Assembly (NCBI GenBank): GCA_015222855.1
Contig: JADFWA010000113.1
Span: 1-16,715, forward strand
DNA: 16,715 nucleotides
Reading direction: 5' to 3'
DNA from: Pseudomonadota bacterium
GTDB taxonomy: Bacteria > Desulfobacterota > Syntrophia > Syntrophales > JADFWA01
This document shows positions 15,088 through 16,715 of this stretch, one piece after another. A program made the translations under genes and the position numbers. The notes beneath the pieces are model-generated. The model searched no databases and had not been told where the DNA came from. It worked only from the letters and a program-made list of their open reading frames with translations. The number at the start of each line of letters is the position of its first letter. Positions within the stretch are counted from its first letter, which is position 1.

Positions 15088-16092
15088 TTAACCAATATAC
15101 TCAAAATCCCTTGCAAATGACTCCTGCCCAAAAACATACTTGAACACAAATCTTGTAAGAACCTGATTTTCAGCCATCATCATCAAGACGCGAAATCTTA
15201 TATCCCTTCTAAGCGAGTCATACACACTTATATCGTATTGTCTAAAATAATCGTGGAATTTTTTTTCCAATTCACGATTCTTAATAATAACAGCAGTTAC
15301 AAGATTTTTCGCAAAATACCTCTTCAGCATCAATTTTCGCCACTTCTCTGCAACCTCTTTGGAAAAAATTTCCTTTGTCAGAACATAACGGTATGGTGAT
15401 TCAATATATTCAATATTTGATATCAATTTATCAAAATCCTGTTTCATGGTTTCATTCTGACCATGTCGACGCCATACTCCGACAAATTCATTAATAAAAC
15501 CGATTTTGTGAGTCACAGTTAACCGTAATAAACTTTCCCAATCGGAACTGCGAATATCTTTTTCAAAAAAGCCTAATTTCATTGCCTCGTGACGATCATG
15601 GAGAACAGTTAGTGTAGGCAACGAATACCCTTTATAATAATTTAGAAAGAACCAGTTCCCATCCATGATTTGAGGTAGATTGCTGTTGACTTTATCTTCT
15701 ACGAAGAGATTTTCCTTCTCGTAAAATGCTTTTAGCCGTGAGAAGACCATCACCAATTGATGACGTTCCAAAAGATCGACCGCTTTGCTTATGTATCTAT
15801 TATCAATCAGATAATCGTCCCCATCCAGATGCAAGGCCAATTCTCCTGAAGAATACTCATAAAGTGCTTTTCTGGCATTGGCGATCATGCCAATATTTTG
15901 TTCGTTCCGAAAATATTTCAGACGCGAATCCTGAAGGTACTTATTCATTGTCAATTCAATCGGATCTGTCGAATGGTTATCGCTGACCACCACCTCCAGA
16001 TTCGGATAGTCTTGGGCCAACGCTGATTCTACAGCCTGGCCAATATAGTGGGCCTGGTTGTATACGGTAATCGCAATACTTACTTTTTTCAT
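15088..16092 (-). CDS. Family 2 glycosyltransferase
   Basis: A 334-residue protein with a GT-A domain at the N-terminus: IAITVYNQ (7-13), VVVSDNHSTD (34-43) and the metal-binding LDGDD (89-93), the standard order for GT2 enzymes that transfer a sugar from an NDP donor. The second half (W...LRL, GVWRRHGQNE near residue 210, then a basic helical tail) is typical of GT2 proteins in O-antigen and exopolysaccharide loci and has no membrane span. The start is supported by AGGAG about 10 bases upstream. The gene is AT-rich relative to sequence on its right. Acceptor and sugar cannot be predicted. Confidence 0.94.
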   Translation of the reverse strand: MKKVSIAITVYNQAHYIGQAVESALAQDYPNLEVVVSDNHSTDPIELTMNKYLQDSRLKYFRNEQNIGMIANARKALYEYSSGELALHLDGDDYLIDNRYISKAVDLLERHQLVMVFSRLKAFYEKENLFVEDKVNSNLPQIMDGNWFFLNYYKGYSLPTLTVLHDRHEAMKLGFFEKDIRSSDWESLLRLTVTHKIGFINEFVGVWRRHGQNETMKQDFDKLISNIEYIESPYRYVLTKEIFSKEVAEKWRKLMLKRYFAKNLVTAVIIKNRELEKKFHDYFRQYDISVYDSLRRDIRFRVLMMMAENQVLTRFVFKYVFGQESFARDFEYIG

Positions 16093-16134
16093 ACAAGGAT
16101 TCTCCTACTAAAAAACGACGCTGAGCAACTAGAT

Positions 16135-16150
16135 TCCTGTTTACACAGGA
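16135..16150. promoter_or_regulatory. Small perfect palindrome before the glycosyltransferase
   Basis: TCCTGT and ACAGGA form a perfect 6-bp inverted repeat around TTAC, about 45 bases upstream of the glycosyltransferase ATG. It could be an operator half-site pair or a leader hairpin. Six-base palindromes also arise by chance, so the functional claim is weak. Confidence 0.25.
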
Positions 16151-16187
16151 GTGATTATTTAAACTATTTACAGCAAAAATGAACTAC

Positions 16188-16205
16188 CCCGCCGCAAGCA
16201 GCGGG
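16188..16205 (-). terminator. Possible weak terminator hairpin after the methyltransferase
   Basis: On the minus strand CCCGC and GCGGG pair around an eight-base loop, followed about eight bases later by a short run of T. It lies about 190 bases past the methyltransferase stop and before the glycosyltransferase. The T-run is displaced, so termination would be weak if it occurs. Confidence 0.3.
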
Positions 16206-16393
16206 ACATCTTTAAGAGTATTGAACACTCAGGGGGCGAGGAATATAACCCTTTCTAAATTTAAAGCTATTTTCAAAGGTCTCGTCGCTAAAAACTGTCG
16301 CGGTGCCAAATAAGCCGCGAAATTCGAGTGGAAGTAGTCGAACCGCGCTTCGGCTAAAATTCGCCATCCCGAGTCCCAAGTATCCCGACCTCG

Positions 16394-16715
16394 TCAATCC
16401 GCGCTACGCGACACCAGAAAGACCTTCGACAGCGACCGATAGCTTTGCAGGGGTTGTGCGGATAACTGCGGATGTTCTTGAAGAAACTCTTCGAACGCGT
16501 CGTTCTGGCCACGATGTCCATCGCTTGTTGAACCCCAGTCATCGCAGATGACGATCGCGTGGTCTCGAATCAGCGGTTCGACATAGCGCAGGACATCGCG
16601 CGACGCTGAATAGGTGTCGCAATCAACCATGATCAAGCTTGCTTTATCCAACGCGAGGCGAATCTTAGTCTCTTCAGTGCACGTCTGACTGAACCAGCCC
16701 TCGACAAGCGTGACG
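16394..16715 (-). CDS. TylF/MycF-like SAM-dependent O-methyltransferase, N-terminus beyond window
   Basis: The last 106 residues of a minus-strand gene that enters from the right edge. VEGWFSQT, then LIMVDCDTYSASRD and later VICDDWGS reproduce the C-terminal half of macrocin-type O-methyltransferases, in which the aspartates of the D.D and DDW/DDY motifs bind the catalytic metal. The frame is open to the window end; an apparent start at 16651 is an internal TTG. Such enzymes methylate sugar hydroxyls in antibiotic and surface-glycan pathways, so it may modify the glycan made by this locus. The sequence is more GC-rich than the two genes to its left. Substrate unknown. Confidence 0.85.
   Translation of the reverse strand, partial: VTLVEGWFSQTCTEETKIRLALDKASLIMVDCDTYSASRDVLRYVEPLIRDHAIVICDDWGSTSDGHRGQNDAFEEFLQEHPQLSAQPLQSYRSLSKVFLVSRSAD

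Larger units (their letters stand above)
16093..16393. other. Spacer upstream of the glycosyltransferase
   Basis: About 300 bases between the methyltransferase stop and the glycosyltransferase start. Composition changes from GC-rich on the right to AT-rich near 16170. Two hairpins are visible (16135-16150 and 16188-16205). A minus-strand open frame from a TTG overlapping the methyltransferase stop (16397 to 16212) encodes 61 residues with no recognisable features and no ribosome site; I do not call it. A weak TAAATAAT box near 16155-16163 could be a -10 element, but no good -35 partner is seen. Confidence 0.5.

Noticed and set aside
16212..16397. 61-codon minus-strand frame after the methyltransferase
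   Set aside because: It starts at a TTG without a ribosome site and has no recognisable motif; treated as spacer.

Overview
The window is a stretch of surface-polysaccharide (exopolysaccharide or LPS O-chain) biosynthesis locus from a Gram-negative bacterium. Every convincing gene lies on the minus strand, so transcription runs from high to low coordinates. AlgI/AlgX-type periplasmic acetylation genes, CDP-sugar genes and short palindromic repeats with ATTCC/GGAAT arms suggest a deltaproteobacterial (Desulfobacterota-like) or similar genome. No rRNA or core marker is present, so this placement is only an impression.

Layout in transcription order. (1) Right edge to ~13.9 kb: the C-terminal part of a TylF-like methyltransferase (cut by the window end), a ~300-base spacer, a family 2 glycosyltransferase, a possible 47-codon ORF and a multi-span flippase-like (YbhN/LPG-synthase TM-type) protein. 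(2) 13.88-13.46 kb: a gene-poor spacer with a 132-bp MITE-like element. (3) 13.46-10.75 kb: rfbF (glucose-1-phosphate cytidylyltransferase), an RmlC-type sugar epimerase and a DUF4910-type zinc aminopeptidase-like protein, closely spaced. (4) 10.74-7.73 kb: the tail of a second, dead rfbF, then intact rfbG (CDP-glucose 4,6-dehydratase), a decayed SDR epimerase/reductase gene and a sugar C-methyltransferase. (5) 7.73-7.48 kb: a spacer with two palindromic repeats. (6) 7.48-1.66 kb: a secreted propeller-like protein, an AlgI-type MBOAT acyltransferase and two AlgX/AlgJ-type SGNH proteins, packed as an operon. (7) 1.59 kb to the left edge: a long twin-domain family 2 glycosyltransferase, cut by the window.

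How it fits together. Segments 3 and 4 encode most of a route from glucose-1-phosphate to a CDP-linked 3-C-methyl-6-deoxyhexose: cytidylyl transfer, 4,6-dehydration, C-methylation and epimerisation. The expected C4-ketoreductase is not intact here; its likely gene is the broken SDR at 9.0-9.4 kb. The glycosyltransferases would assemble the glycan. The AlgI/AlgX/AlgJ-like set would O-acetylate it in the periplasm. The propeller protein appears to share a C-terminal domain with the larger AlgX-like protein, which hints that they work together.

The most informative observations are two gene remnants easily missed as intergenic DNA (9014-9411 and 10555-10740). They suggest an ancestral rfbF-rfbG-SDR-methyltransferase operon whose first gene was replaced by an incoming rfbF-epimerase-peptidase cassette and whose reductase then decayed.
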